Shown here: positions 57,414 through 64,000 of the stretch, piece by piece
Layout: each line of letters opens with the position of its first letter
Position numbering within the stretch: the first letter of the stretch is position 1
Assembly: GCF_007829815.1 (NCBI RefSeq)
Contig: NZ_VIWT01000003.1
Coordinates: 372,001 to 436,000 of the forward strand
DNA length: 64,000 nt
From: Kitasatospora viridis
GTDB taxonomy: Bacteria; Actinomycetota; Actinomycetes; Streptomycetales; Streptomycetaceae
Direction: 5' to 3'
Notes under the pieces: generated by a model
Databases searched by the model: none
What the model was told of the DNA's origin: nothing
What the model saw: the letters and a program-made list of their open reading frames with translations, nothing else
Program-made: the position numbers and the translations under genes

Positions 57414-58031
57414 ATGCACGATGCCGGCCGGGACGGCCCGGCTCCCTGGACGACCGCGCCTGCCGCACCCGGCGCACCTGCCGCACCAACCAATGCCGTC
57501 GCACTGACCATCAGCAAGCGCCTGCTCTTCATCGCCAGCGCCGCCTACCCGCTGCACAACATCGCCCGGGTGTTCACCTTCGTGCTGCGGCCGCGCCGCT
57601 GGGAGGCGTTCCTCAGGTTCCTCAAGCGGGCCGGCGCCACCGTGGTCGCGATGGTGCTCCTGCTCCAGTTGGAGAAGCTCCAGGCGACCAACGGCGACGG
57701 CAGCCAGACCACCGATCCCTGGGTGGGCCTCACCTGGGTGGTCGGCCTGCTGACCCTGGTCGGGTACGCGATCGCGCTGCTCGCGGTGCTCGCGGCGCCG
57801 ACCCACTACGTGTTGGCGGTGGAGACCTGCTCCTCCTCGTCCGCGCTGATCACCACCCCGGACCCGGAGGAGCTGCGCCGGATCGGCGGCGCCATCGCGC
57901 ACGCGATCGAGAATCCGGAGGCCGAGCTGCACCTGATGGTGCAGAGCCTCAGCTTCAAGCCCGAGCACTACTACTTCGGCGACACCGTCAACATGTACGG
58001 GGGCGCGAGCAACGTGGGGATCAAGTCATGA
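57414..58031 (+). CDS. DUF6232-type membrane protein with C-terminal Gly/Asn motif
   Basis: 205 aa. After a Pro/Ala-rich start, residues about 31-60 (LTISKRLLFIASAAYPLHNIARV) match DUF6232. Two membrane spans follow (about 73-88 and 105-128), then a cytoplasmic segment and the extreme C-terminus HYYFGDTVNMYGGASNVGI (185-203). A similar motif begins the next protein. The gene overlaps the next one by ATGA, so both are made together. The motif resembles short prokaryotic homotypic/amyloid signalling motifs. Function unknown. Confidence 0.8.
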   Translation: MHDAGRDGPAPWTTAPAAPGAPAAPTNAVALTISKRLLFIASAAYPLHNIARVFTFVLRPRRWEAFLRFLKRAGATVVAMVLLLQLEKLQATNGDGSQTTDPWVGLTWVVGLLTLVGYAIALLAVLAAPTHYVLAVETCSSSSALITTPDPEELRRIGGAIAHAIENPEAELHLMVQSLSFKPEHYYFGDTVNMYGGASNVGIKS

Positions 58032-58375
58032 GCGGTCAGGGCCAGGGACAGAACCACAACTACTACGGCGACGTCGTCCACATGCACGGCGGCAGCGGCA
58101 ACACCGGGATCGACAAGCGCGGGTCCGGCGCGTCCGACCTGGCGGCCGAGCTCGGCCAGCTGCGCGCGCTGGTCGGGGAGTTGCGGGCCGCCGTGCCGGC
58201 CGGGGCGCACCAGGTGCTCGACGACTCGCTGGCGACCGCGGAGTCCGGCAGCGCGCCGGGCCGGGAACGGCGCGGCGCGCTCGCGACGCTCAGCGCGATC
58301 GCGGCCACGGCGGGGTCGGTGGGCACCCCGGTGGTGGAGCTGGTCACCCGGATCCTGGCCCTGATCAAGGGCTGA
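58028..58375 (+). CDS. Small helical protein with matching N-terminal Gly/Asn motif
   Basis: 115 aa. HNYYGDVVHMHGGSGNTGI (10-28) is 11/19 identical to the C-terminus of the DUF6232 protein. A Gly/Ser link leads to a helical domain: DLAAELGQLRALVGELRAAVP, then REAL-like RRGALATLSAIAATAGSVG, then TPVVELVTRILALIKG, a hydrophobic amphipathic end. The layout of motif plus helical domain is like effector modules joined to amyloid signalling motifs in multicellular bacteria. No known domain is recognised. Confidence 0.75.
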   Translation: MSGQGQGQNHNYYGDVVHMHGGSGNTGIDKRGSGASDLAAELGQLRALVGELRAAVPAGAHQVLDDSLATAESGSAPGRERRGALATLSAIAATAGSVGTPVVELVTRILALIKG

Positions 58376-58448
58376 CGAAGGGCTGAGCCGGGGCCGCCCC
58401 ATGAGCCGACCGGCGTCCCGCCCTGTGTCCCGTCCCGCCCGCCCCGGC

Positions 58449-59435
58449 TCAGCCGAGCACCGGCAGGGCCGGGAGGCAGGGTGGCGGGGTGGCGTGCGCC
58501 GGGTCGAGGGCGTTCAGCACCAGGTGGGCCACCAGCGGGTCGTAGGGCGAGCCGAGGTGGTCGGAGAGGTCGGTCGGGCAGAGGTCCTGGAGGGTCAGGT
58601 TGCGCACGGTGGCGCCCGGGCCGGCGGTCAGGAAGCTCTGGGTGTACGGGAGGATCACCTCGTCGGCCCGGCTGGCGATCACCGTGTACTGAACACCTGG
58701 CACGGTGTCACCGCCCCGGTCGAGGCGGGTGTTGAGCGCCGAGCCGATCGCCTGCTGCTCGCCGGCGGGGCCGAGCACCTGGTCGGTGACGACGCCGAGG
58801 CCGACCTCGCGGGCCAGTGTGAACAGCCCGGCCAGCGCGGTCCCGTGATTGCTCGGGTTGATGCCGATCAGGCTGTGAACCTTGTTTTCGGCCTGATCGC
58901 CTGACGCCGCGCCATCGTCGAACTTCAGGTACTGCCGGGGCAACACCCCGCCGCCCTGTGAATGGCCCACCAGGTCCACCTGCGCGGCGCCGGTGGTCCG
59001 CCGGACCCGGTCGACGAAGACGGCCAGCTGCCGCGCCGAGTCGGCGATGTCGGCCTCGCCCTTGAGCAGCGCGTGCGGGGTCTGCTCGCCGTAGTCGATG
59101 GCGAAGACGCAGTACCCGGCCTCGGCCAGCTCCGGGGAGAGCGCGTTCCAGTTGTCGAAGGCGTTCTCGAAGGTGCCGTGGACCAGCACCACCGGGCGGG
59201 GGTGCGCGGGGCTGGGCCGGCAGCCCCAGTCGTCGGCCCCCGGCGGCGGCGCGTCCGGGTCGAGCGCGGAGGCGAGCAGCGCGGTGGGGAAGGTGCTCAG
59301 GCCGGGCAGGCGGGTGGCCGCCCGGCCGGGCGCGGCGAGCGCCACGGTGAGCGCGAGCGCGGCGGCGGCGGGGAGCAGCACCCGGCGACGGAGCCGGCGG
59401 AGCGGACGGGAGCGGGGCAACTGCGGGCCTTCCAC
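58449..59435 (-). CDS. Secreted lipase/esterase (class 2 lipase, EstA-like)
   Basis: 328 aa. A basic N-terminus (RSRPLRRLRRR) and hydrophobic core give a signal peptide, cleaved near GRA-AT at about residue 40. The hydrolase fold has PVVLVHGTFENAFDNW (oxyanion), nucleophile DLVGHSQGGGVLP, DEVILPYTQSF (acid region) and a late His in SDHLGSPYDPLVAHLVL. It is like actinobacterial extracellular triacylglycerol lipases. The frame stops 71 bp after the DUF6232 pair, convergent to it. Confidence 0.88.
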   Translation of the reverse strand: MEGPQLPRSRPLRRLRRRVLLPAAAALALTVALAAPGRAATRLPGLSTFPTALLASALDPDAPPPGADDWGCRPSPAHPRPVVLVHGTFENAFDNWNALSPELAEAGYCVFAIDYGEQTPHALLKGEADIADSARQLAVFVDRVRRTTGAAQVDLVGHSQGGGVLPRQYLKFDDGAASGDQAENKVHSLIGINPSNHGTALAGLFTLAREVGLGVVTDQVLGPAGEQQAIGSALNTRLDRGGDTVPGVQYTVIASRADEVILPYTQSFLTAGPGATVRNLTLQDLCPTDLSDHLGSPYDPLVAHLVLNALDPAHATPPPCLPALPVLG

Positions 59436-59660
59436 TGGCGGTTCAGGCGGTACGGGAGGTACGGGCGGTTCGGGGGTGGCGGCGAGCCGGGCCCAGAGAT
59501 ACCCCAGCTCGGCCCGCCCGCGCGAACCGGTGGGCGGCCCCGGCCCGCAGGTTCACCCGCTCGGCGCAGCCGACCGCCTGACGGCCCCTCACCTCGCGGG
59601 GAGGGGCCGCCCCGCCGGGCCGGCCGCCGAGCCGCCCGTGTCGGCCGGCTGCCCGCCGGC

Positions 59661-60818
59661 CTACCCGCGCGCCGCCAGCAGGTCGGCCGGCCGGGCGTGC
59701 AGCCCGTGCCGGCGGGCCCAGAACAGGTGGTCCGGCCAGCGCTGTTCGAGGCCGTAGTAGGTGGCCCGGTTGCGCTGGTGGGCGGTGCTCGCGGCGCCCA
59801 GCGCGGTGGCGTAGCGCCGCAGCGCCTCGGCGTCGCCGCCCAGGTGCTCGTGCACCGCGAGGCCGGCCGCCTGCCCCGTGTGCAGGGCGGTCAGGATGCC
59901 CTGGGAGGAGAGCGGGTCGAAGGCGAGGGCCGCGTCGCCGGCGGCGATCCAGCCGTCGCCGTGCACCGGGTCCAGCCGCGCGCCGTGCGCGGGGGCACGG
60001 GTGGGCGCGGCCTCGGCCGGGGGCCGGTGCCCGGCCAGCCGGGCGAGCGTGGGGCCGGTGGCGGCGAGCTGCTGGTGGAAGCCGGTGGTGCGGGCGGCGG
60101 GCAGGTCCGCGTCGGTGAAGAAGGCGAGCAGCAGGCGCCGGCCCGGCAGCAGCGCGCTGTACCACCAGCCGTCGGGCGCGGCCTCGACCAGCGTGCCGCC
60201 GTCGCCGTCCGGTTCGGGCGCCTCGACCTCCAGGTGCAGGGCGACCAGCCGGTCGTGCACCCGGCGCCGCGCACCGTAGCGGGTGGCGAGCCCGGCCCGG
60301 CGGCCGGTGGCGTCCACCAGCCAGCGGCAGTTCACCCGTACCGACCGCAGGTCGCCCTGACCGACCGTCAGCTCCCAGCAGCCGAGCCGCCGGGCCTCCC
60401 GCACGGTGCCCGTCACCACCTCCCCGCCCCGGCGGACCACCGCCTCGCGCAGCTGCCGGTCGAAGAGCGCCCGGTCCAGGTGCCACCCGGCCCCGTGCGG
60501 GTCGAGGATGCTGTCCACCGAGTGCACCAGCGGCGAGCCCCAGACCGAGCGGTTGGCGAGCGCGGGCAGGTGCGAGTCACCGGGCACGGTGTCGGCCACG
60601 CCCAGGTCGCCGAGCAGCACCCGGGCCGCCGCGGGCAGTGCCTCGCCGACCTGGGCCGGCCCGACCGTCCCGTGCACCAGCAGCACCGTGCGCCCCCGGG
60701 CGGCCAGCGCGAGCGCGGCGGCCGAGCCGGCCGGGCCGCCGCCCGCGACGACCACGTCGTAGCGGGCGGCCGACGGGGCGGCGGGGCGGGCGGTGCCGGC
60801 GGTCGCGGTGCCGCTCAC
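59661..60818 (-). CDS. lodB: LodB-like FAD-dependent oxidoreductase
   Basis: 385 aa. The FAD motif is VVVAGGGPAGSAAALALAARG at about 22-42. Then RALFDRQLREAVVRRGGEVV, LVDATGRRAGLATRYG, and GWIAAGDAALAFDPLSSQGILTAL (GD motif). It is similar to tryptophan-halogenase-like flavoproteins and to LodB, which is needed to form the tryptophylquinone cofactor of LodA. GTG 60818 overlaps the stop of the LodA-like gene by 4 bp (GTGA), the usual lodA-lodB order. Confidence 0.85.
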   Translation of the reverse strand: MSGTATAGTARPAAPSAARYDVVVAGGGPAGSAAALALAARGRTVLLVHGTVGPAQVGEALPAAARVLLGDLGVADTVPGDSHLPALANRSVWGSPLVHSVDSILDPHGAGWHLDRALFDRQLREAVVRRGGEVVTGTVREARRLGCWELTVGQGDLRSVRVNCRWLVDATGRRAGLATRYGARRRVHDRLVALHLEVEAPEPDGDGGTLVEAAPDGWWYSALLPGRRLLLAFFTDADLPAARTTGFHQQLAATGPTLARLAGHRPPAEAAPTRAPAHGARLDPVHGDGWIAAGDAALAFDPLSSQGILTALHTGQAAGLAVHEHLGGDAEALRRYATALGAASTAHQRNRATYYGLEQRWPDHLFWARRHGLHARPADLLAARG

Positions 60819-62770
60819 CGTTCCAGGCCGAGCGGGTCGAGCTTGTCGAAGTACCCGACGGTGACTTCGTGGGGTGCCAGGCCAGTGAGCGCGAGGACGT
60901 CCCCGGCGGCGGCCGCCACCGCGGAGTCCTGGGCCGCCGTGGCGGCGTCCACGTGGATGGCGACGAGGTTGGCGCTGTCCGGGACGCCCTCCAGCGGGAA
61001 GCCGGGGACGGACTCGACCTGCAGCCGGTCGGGGTAGCGCCCGTCGCCCACGGTGTAGGGCCGGACCTCGACGATGCCGAACTTGTACCACTCGGCCACG
61101 CCTTGGGCGAGCTGGTCGGTGGGCGAGCCGTGCAGGCCGCGCAGCCAGGAGGCGCGGTTGGCGAAGGCGTCCGCCCGCTCGTCCTCGGTGGGCCGGCCGG
61201 TCTCCTTGTTGACGGTCCGGTAGTCGCGCTCGGTCAGCACGTGGTTGGGCACCCGGGCCGGCCAGAAGGTGGGCAGGTAGGGGTCGTAGCGCGGGCCGAG
61301 GCCGGCGGCCGACTCGTAGCCGGAGCGGCAGCTGACGGTGTCGGTCTGCCAGGGCACGGCCATCCAGCGGGTCAGGTCGCCCGGCCCCTGTTCCTGCAGC
61401 GGGCCGTCGGCGGCGAGCACCTGGGCCTGGCCGAGGGTGGGTCCGTACTCGCGCCCGGGCGTGCCGTCGGCCCGGTGCTTCAGCCGCAGCGGCGAGCGGT
61501 ACATGCTGGTGTGCCGGACCGGCCAGGTGACCTCGCAGCCGGGGTGGAAGGCGTCGGCCAGGCAGAAGTCGAGGGCCGCCCGGTCGAGCAGGTCCGGCTG
61601 GTCGGCGACCGGTGCGTCGGCCAGCCGCAGCGGGGTGCCCGCGGCGTCCCCGTCGGGGTCGAAGTCGCCGTTCATCCAGGCGAGCAGCAGGCCGTCCTGG
61701 GTCGGCGAGAGGGCCAGGTACTGCAGCGGGGAGCTGGGCCGGCTGGACATGCCGTCGCCGTAGAACCAGGGCCAGGGCACCGGGGAGAGGCCGTCGCGCG
61801 CGTGGTCGCGCAGCGAGGTGTAGACCTGGCGGCGCAGTTCCCGGTCACGGTCGGCGGTGCTGCCGAGCCGGGCCAGCGCGGCGGGGTCGAGGAAGTGCTG
61901 CGGGCCGCCGAAGCCGAAGGCGGTCGCGAAGCCCTTGTTGACCCACTGGAGTTCGCAGAACCGGCGCAGGATCGGTTCGACGTCGCGGGCGAAGGAGACC
62001 CGCTTGGGTGCTTGCAGGGTGCCGGCCTGGACGAAGACGTCGACCAGTTCGTCGTGCAGGGTGCGGATGGTCTTGACGTCGGGCGCGTAGTTGGGCGGGG
62101 CGACCACCACCCAGGCGGGTTCCACGGTCAGCCGCCGGCTGCCGATCGAGACGGTGGCGGTGACCGGGCCGTCGGCGGTGTCGTCGCACCAGCCGTCGTT
62201 GTTGCCGAAGGAGACCAGGTTGTCGCCGTGCGGGTTGCGGGAGGTGCCGGCGCCGCCGAGCACCACCAGGTGGCCGTCCTGGTCGGTGTGCATCGCGCCG
62301 AGCGGGACGGGGGTGCCGAGGAAGCTGCCGCCGGTGAACTCGACCGGGGTGCGGTCGGTGGCGTTGATGCTCTTGGGCCCCGGGTCGATGATCAGACTGG
62401 CGCGGTCGGTGATCTTGGCGTTGCGCTGCGGGACCTGGACGTCCTTCATGTCCGGGATGTCATTGGGCAGTCGGAACTCGTACCAGGCCGCCTTGGTGTT
62501 GGCCAGGTGCACCTGCCACTCGATCGCGGTGTCCGGGTCGCCGGGCGTCAGCTCGCGGACGGCGCGGCCGTCGGCGTCGTAGCCGTAGATCCGGAACCGG
62601 GCCGCCTGGCGCTTCACCGCGCCCTGCTCGTCCTTGTAGAAGCCGGGGGCCTCGGCGGGCGGCTCGGGCACTTCGGGGCCGTAGAACCAGCCGTCCGGCC
62701 GGGTGCTGTTCCCGACCCGGGCGATGCCGATCGCGGGATGGATCCGGGCGTAGGCGATCTCGTCGCTCAA
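60815..62770 (-). CDS. lodA: LodA-like cysteine-tryptophylquinone amine/amino-acid oxidase
   Basis: 651 aa. The family start is YARIHPAIGIARVGNS, with later segments WVVVAPPNYAPDVKTIRTLHDELVD and DVEPILRRFCELQWVNKGFA. The quinone Cys is probably Cys481 in DTVSCRSGY, and the partner Trp is likely Trp542 (ASWLRG) or Trp561 (AEWYKF). LodA oxidises lysine, and GoxA oxidises glycine, to aldehydes or keto acids plus H2O2. The specificity here is unknown. It starts at TTG 62770 after AGGAAGG. No signal peptide. Confidence 0.88.
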   Translation of the reverse strand: MSDEIAYARIHPAIGIARVGNSTRPDGWFYGPEVPEPPAEAPGFYKDEQGAVKRQAARFRIYGYDADGRAVRELTPGDPDTAIEWQVHLANTKAAWYEFRLPNDIPDMKDVQVPQRNAKITDRASLIIDPGPKSINATDRTPVEFTGGSFLGTPVPLGAMHTDQDGHLVVLGGAGTSRNPHGDNLVSFGNNDGWCDDTADGPVTATVSIGSRRLTVEPAWVVVAPPNYAPDVKTIRTLHDELVDVFVQAGTLQAPKRVSFARDVEPILRRFCELQWVNKGFATAFGFGGPQHFLDPAALARLGSTADRDRELRRQVYTSLRDHARDGLSPVPWPWFYGDGMSSRPSSPLQYLALSPTQDGLLLAWMNGDFDPDGDAAGTPLRLADAPVADQPDLLDRAALDFCLADAFHPGCEVTWPVRHTSMYRSPLRLKHRADGTPGREYGPTLGQAQVLAADGPLQEQGPGDLTRWMAVPWQTDTVSCRSGYESAAGLGPRYDPYLPTFWPARVPNHVLTERDYRTVNKETGRPTEDERADAFANRASWLRGLHGSPTDQLAQGVAEWYKFGIVEVRPYTVGDGRYPDRLQVESVPGFPLEGVPDSANLVAIHVDAATAAQDSAVAAAAGDVLALTGLAPHEVTVGYFDKLDPLGLER

Positions 62771-62929
62771 GGGGCAGGCCTTCCTGGGACGGAGTACTCG
62801 TCGGGATCATCGGCAGACGAACCATCGGAGCACAGGGCGCATCGGAGTGCGCCGGGGGCGCGCCTGGCTGCTGACCACCTGTCAGGCAGGGCCGGGCAGG
62901 CGCCGCACGGGTGCCGCACCTGCGGGAGA

Positions 62930-62973
62930 CCCGCACCGCGCCCGCACCACGCCCGCACCGCTCCCGCACCGCG
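62930..62973. repeat. Four 11-bp tandem repeats upstream of the lodA-like gene
   Basis: The unit CCCGCACCGCG and close variants (CCCGCACCACG, CCCGCACCGCT, CCCGCACCGCG) run head to tail four times in the 273-bp spacer between the divergent lodA-like and PadR genes. Confidence 0.75.
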
Positions 62974-63011
62974 CCCGTCGCGCGTCAACGGCGCGTCAAT
63001 GCCACTGGACG

Positions 63012-63036
63012 ACATATGCCGGTTGACGATATATGT
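63012..63036. promoter_or_regulatory. PadR-type operator candidate
   Basis: ACATAT (63012) and ATATGT (63031) form an inverted repeat with a 13-bp centre just upstream of ATG 63044. AT-rich ATGT/ACAT half-sites are typical for PadR autoregulation. Confidence 0.5.
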
Positions 63037-63043
63037 AGGCGTC

Positions 63044-63400
63044 ATGGTCGAACGTTCGTTGCAGGAGCCGACGCTGCTCCTGCTCACCGCACTGGCCGAT
63101 GCCCCGAGGCACGGCTACGCACTGATCCAGGAGGTGGCCGCGATCTCCGACGGGAGGGTGCGGCTGCGCACCGGAACGCTCTACGGCGCCCTGGAACGGC
63201 TGCTCGGACAGGGCCTGATCCGGGTGGCGAGCGAGGAGGTGGTGGACGGCCGGGCCCGTCGCACCTACGCGCTCACCGATCCGGGGCGCGAGGTACTGGC
63301 CGCCGAGGCGGAGCGGCTGCAGGCCGTGGCCGTCGAGGCGAAGCGCCGGCTGACGGCGGGGCACACCGCGCCCCGCCCGCGATTGGGAGGGGCGCACTGA
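63044..63400 (+). CDS. PadR-family transcriptional regulator
   Basis: 118 aa. PadR winged HTH: LLLLTALADAPRHGYALIQEVAAISDGRVRLRTGTLYGALERLLGQGLIRV, then DGRARRTYALTDPGREVLAAE. The HGY and LYxALxRL motifs are diagnostic. ATG 63044 has no ribosome site, so a leaderless mRNA is possible. It is divergent from lodA, and its stop overlaps the membrane-protein start (TGATG). Confidence 0.9.
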   Translation: MVERSLQEPTLLLLTALADAPRHGYALIQEVAAISDGRVRLRTGTLYGALERLLGQGLIRVASEEVVDGRARRTYALTDPGREVLAAEAERLQAVAVEAKRRLTAGHTAPRPRLGGAH

Positions 63401-64000
63401 TGCGGGGGGAACGCGGACTGCGGCTGGCACTGCGCCTGCACCCGGCGCGGCACCGGCGCGAGTGGGGCGAGGAGATGGCCGCCGTCTTCGCCGACACCAC
63501 GGCGGGGGCGGGGCGCTGGGCGGTCGCGCGGGAGCTGTTCGACCTGGCCGGGCACGGGCTGCGGGCCCGCACCGGACTCGGTTCGGCCGGGCGGCCGGCC
63601 AAACTCGCGGCGCTGGCCGCGCCGTTCGCGGTCGGGGCGCTCGGCGGGTTCGCGCTCTTCGCGCTGGCCGAGTCGCTGCTCTGGCCGCTGCTGCACGGCT
63701 ATCCGCCGAGCTGGCGGATGCTGCTGCCGCCCGCCGACCCGTTCGTGGATCGGATCAGCCAGGTGATCCAGACGCTCGGCCGGTCGTCACCGCCGCTCTT
63801 CGTGGCCGCGCTGGTCGCGGCGCTGTGCGGCCGCTGGTCGGCCGCCCGGGTACTGGCACCGCTGGCGACGGCGCTGATGATCGCCGGCGACCTCACGACG
63901 GAGCTGTCGCGCAGTCACTCGACCACGTTCACCGTGCTGCGCGGCCTGGTCGCGATCCTGCTGGTGATGAGCCCGCAGATGTTCTGGGGGACGCTGGTCC
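63400..64000 (+). CDS. Membrane protein coupled to PadR (3' partial)
   Basis: At least 200 codons, running off the right edge. The first 35 residues (LRLALRLHPARHRREWGEEMAAVF) are typical of membrane proteins encoded after PadR genes in actinobacteria. Four spans are visible (around 68-90, 125-150 and 155-170, and near the end). The ATG overlaps the PadR stop by 1 nt. Probable transport or stress-sensing function under PadR control; nothing more can be said. Confidence 0.8.
   Translation, partial: MRGERGLRLALRLHPARHRREWGEEMAAVFADTTAGAGRWAVARELFDLAGHGLRARTGLGSAGRPAKLAALAAPFAVGALGGFALFALAESLLWPLLHGYPPSWRMLLPPADPFVDRISQVIQTLGRSSPPLFVAALVAALCGRWSAARVLAPLATALMIAGDLTTELSRSHSTTFTVLRGLVAILLVMSPQMFWGTLV

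Noticed and set aside
60638..63400. A 920-codon open frame on the plus strand
   Set aside because: All but its last 119 codons are antisense to lodA and lodB and are not protein-like. Only the PadR gene from 63044 is real.
1..64000. tRNA, rRNA, CRISPR arrays, insertion sequences, prophage or attachment sites
   Set aside because: No tRNA-like T-loop/acceptor pairs, rRNA stretches, spaced direct repeat arrays, transposase or integrase genes were seen on reading both strands; short divergent RNAs could still be missed.

Overview
The window is GC-rich actinobacterial chromosome. Third codon positions are almost all G or C, GTG and TTG starts are common, and neighbouring reading frames often overlap by 4 bp or less. 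A streptomycete (Streptomyces, Kitasatospora or a relative) is the best fit. Supporting families are a WhiJ-like triad (XRE/DUF5753 regulator, DUF397 protein, HATPase), a DUF574-type methyltransferase, a DUF5954 protein, DUF6232, a class I lysyl-tRNA synthetase, F420- and mycothiol-type enzymes, and secreted GH18 and GH19 chitinases. No rRNA, tRNA, CRISPR array or insertion sequence is visible. Genes are short operons or single genes, many with their own regulator and a readable operator, as in accessory chromosome arms.

Left part (1-24 kb): the end of a DUF2867 protein; a PLP beta-family enzyme divergent from an odd acyl-CoA dehydrogenase; a frameshifted HAD-like gene; a TPR protein and an ArsR-like regulator; a sigK/rskA-type sigma and anti-sigma pair; a TetR regulator divergent from a SnoaL-like protein; several uncharacterised proteins; a kinase-like protein; a uridine-kinase-like P-loop protein; the WhiJ-like triad; a SigG/SigJ-type ECF factor with an EthD partner; an SDR facing a WYL regulator.

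Middle (24-44 kb): a four-gene acyl-CoA operon (CaiB-type CoA transferase, crotonase, two adjacent acyl-CoA dehydrogenases) divergent from a LysR gene; a methyltransferase and an I36-like inhibitor; a 4-hydroxybenzoate hydroxylase (pobA) with an internal repeat; an orphan amino-acid binding lipoprotein; an MFS pump with its TetR; a tiny basic protein; an SDR behind a MerR-type promoter; the GH19 chitinase; a hydrolase with a MarR; DUF5954; a proline dipeptidase; an SRAP protein; and a TetR gene with two operators whose target gene has been cut to a stub.

Right part (44-64 kb): a sigma-like gene with a translationally coupled partner; the GH18 chitinase with DasR-like boxes; class I LysRS; an old yellow enzyme with a MerR; a tam-type methyltransferase with two palindromic operators; pirin behind a 28-bp palindrome; a TMEM175-type channel; an F420-type reductase coupled to a P-loop kinase; a two-gene DUF6232 module whose proteins share a Gly/Asn-rich motif; a lipase; a lodA/lodB-type quinone-cofactor oxidase pair; and a PadR gene coupled to a membrane protein.

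The best candidate for an undescribed system is the two-gene module at 57.4-58.4 kb. A two-helix membrane protein carries at its C-terminus, and the next small helical protein carries at its N-terminus, versions of one YYGDxVxMxGGxxNxGI motif. This looks like a matched pair of homotypic, possibly amyloid-type, interaction motifs.
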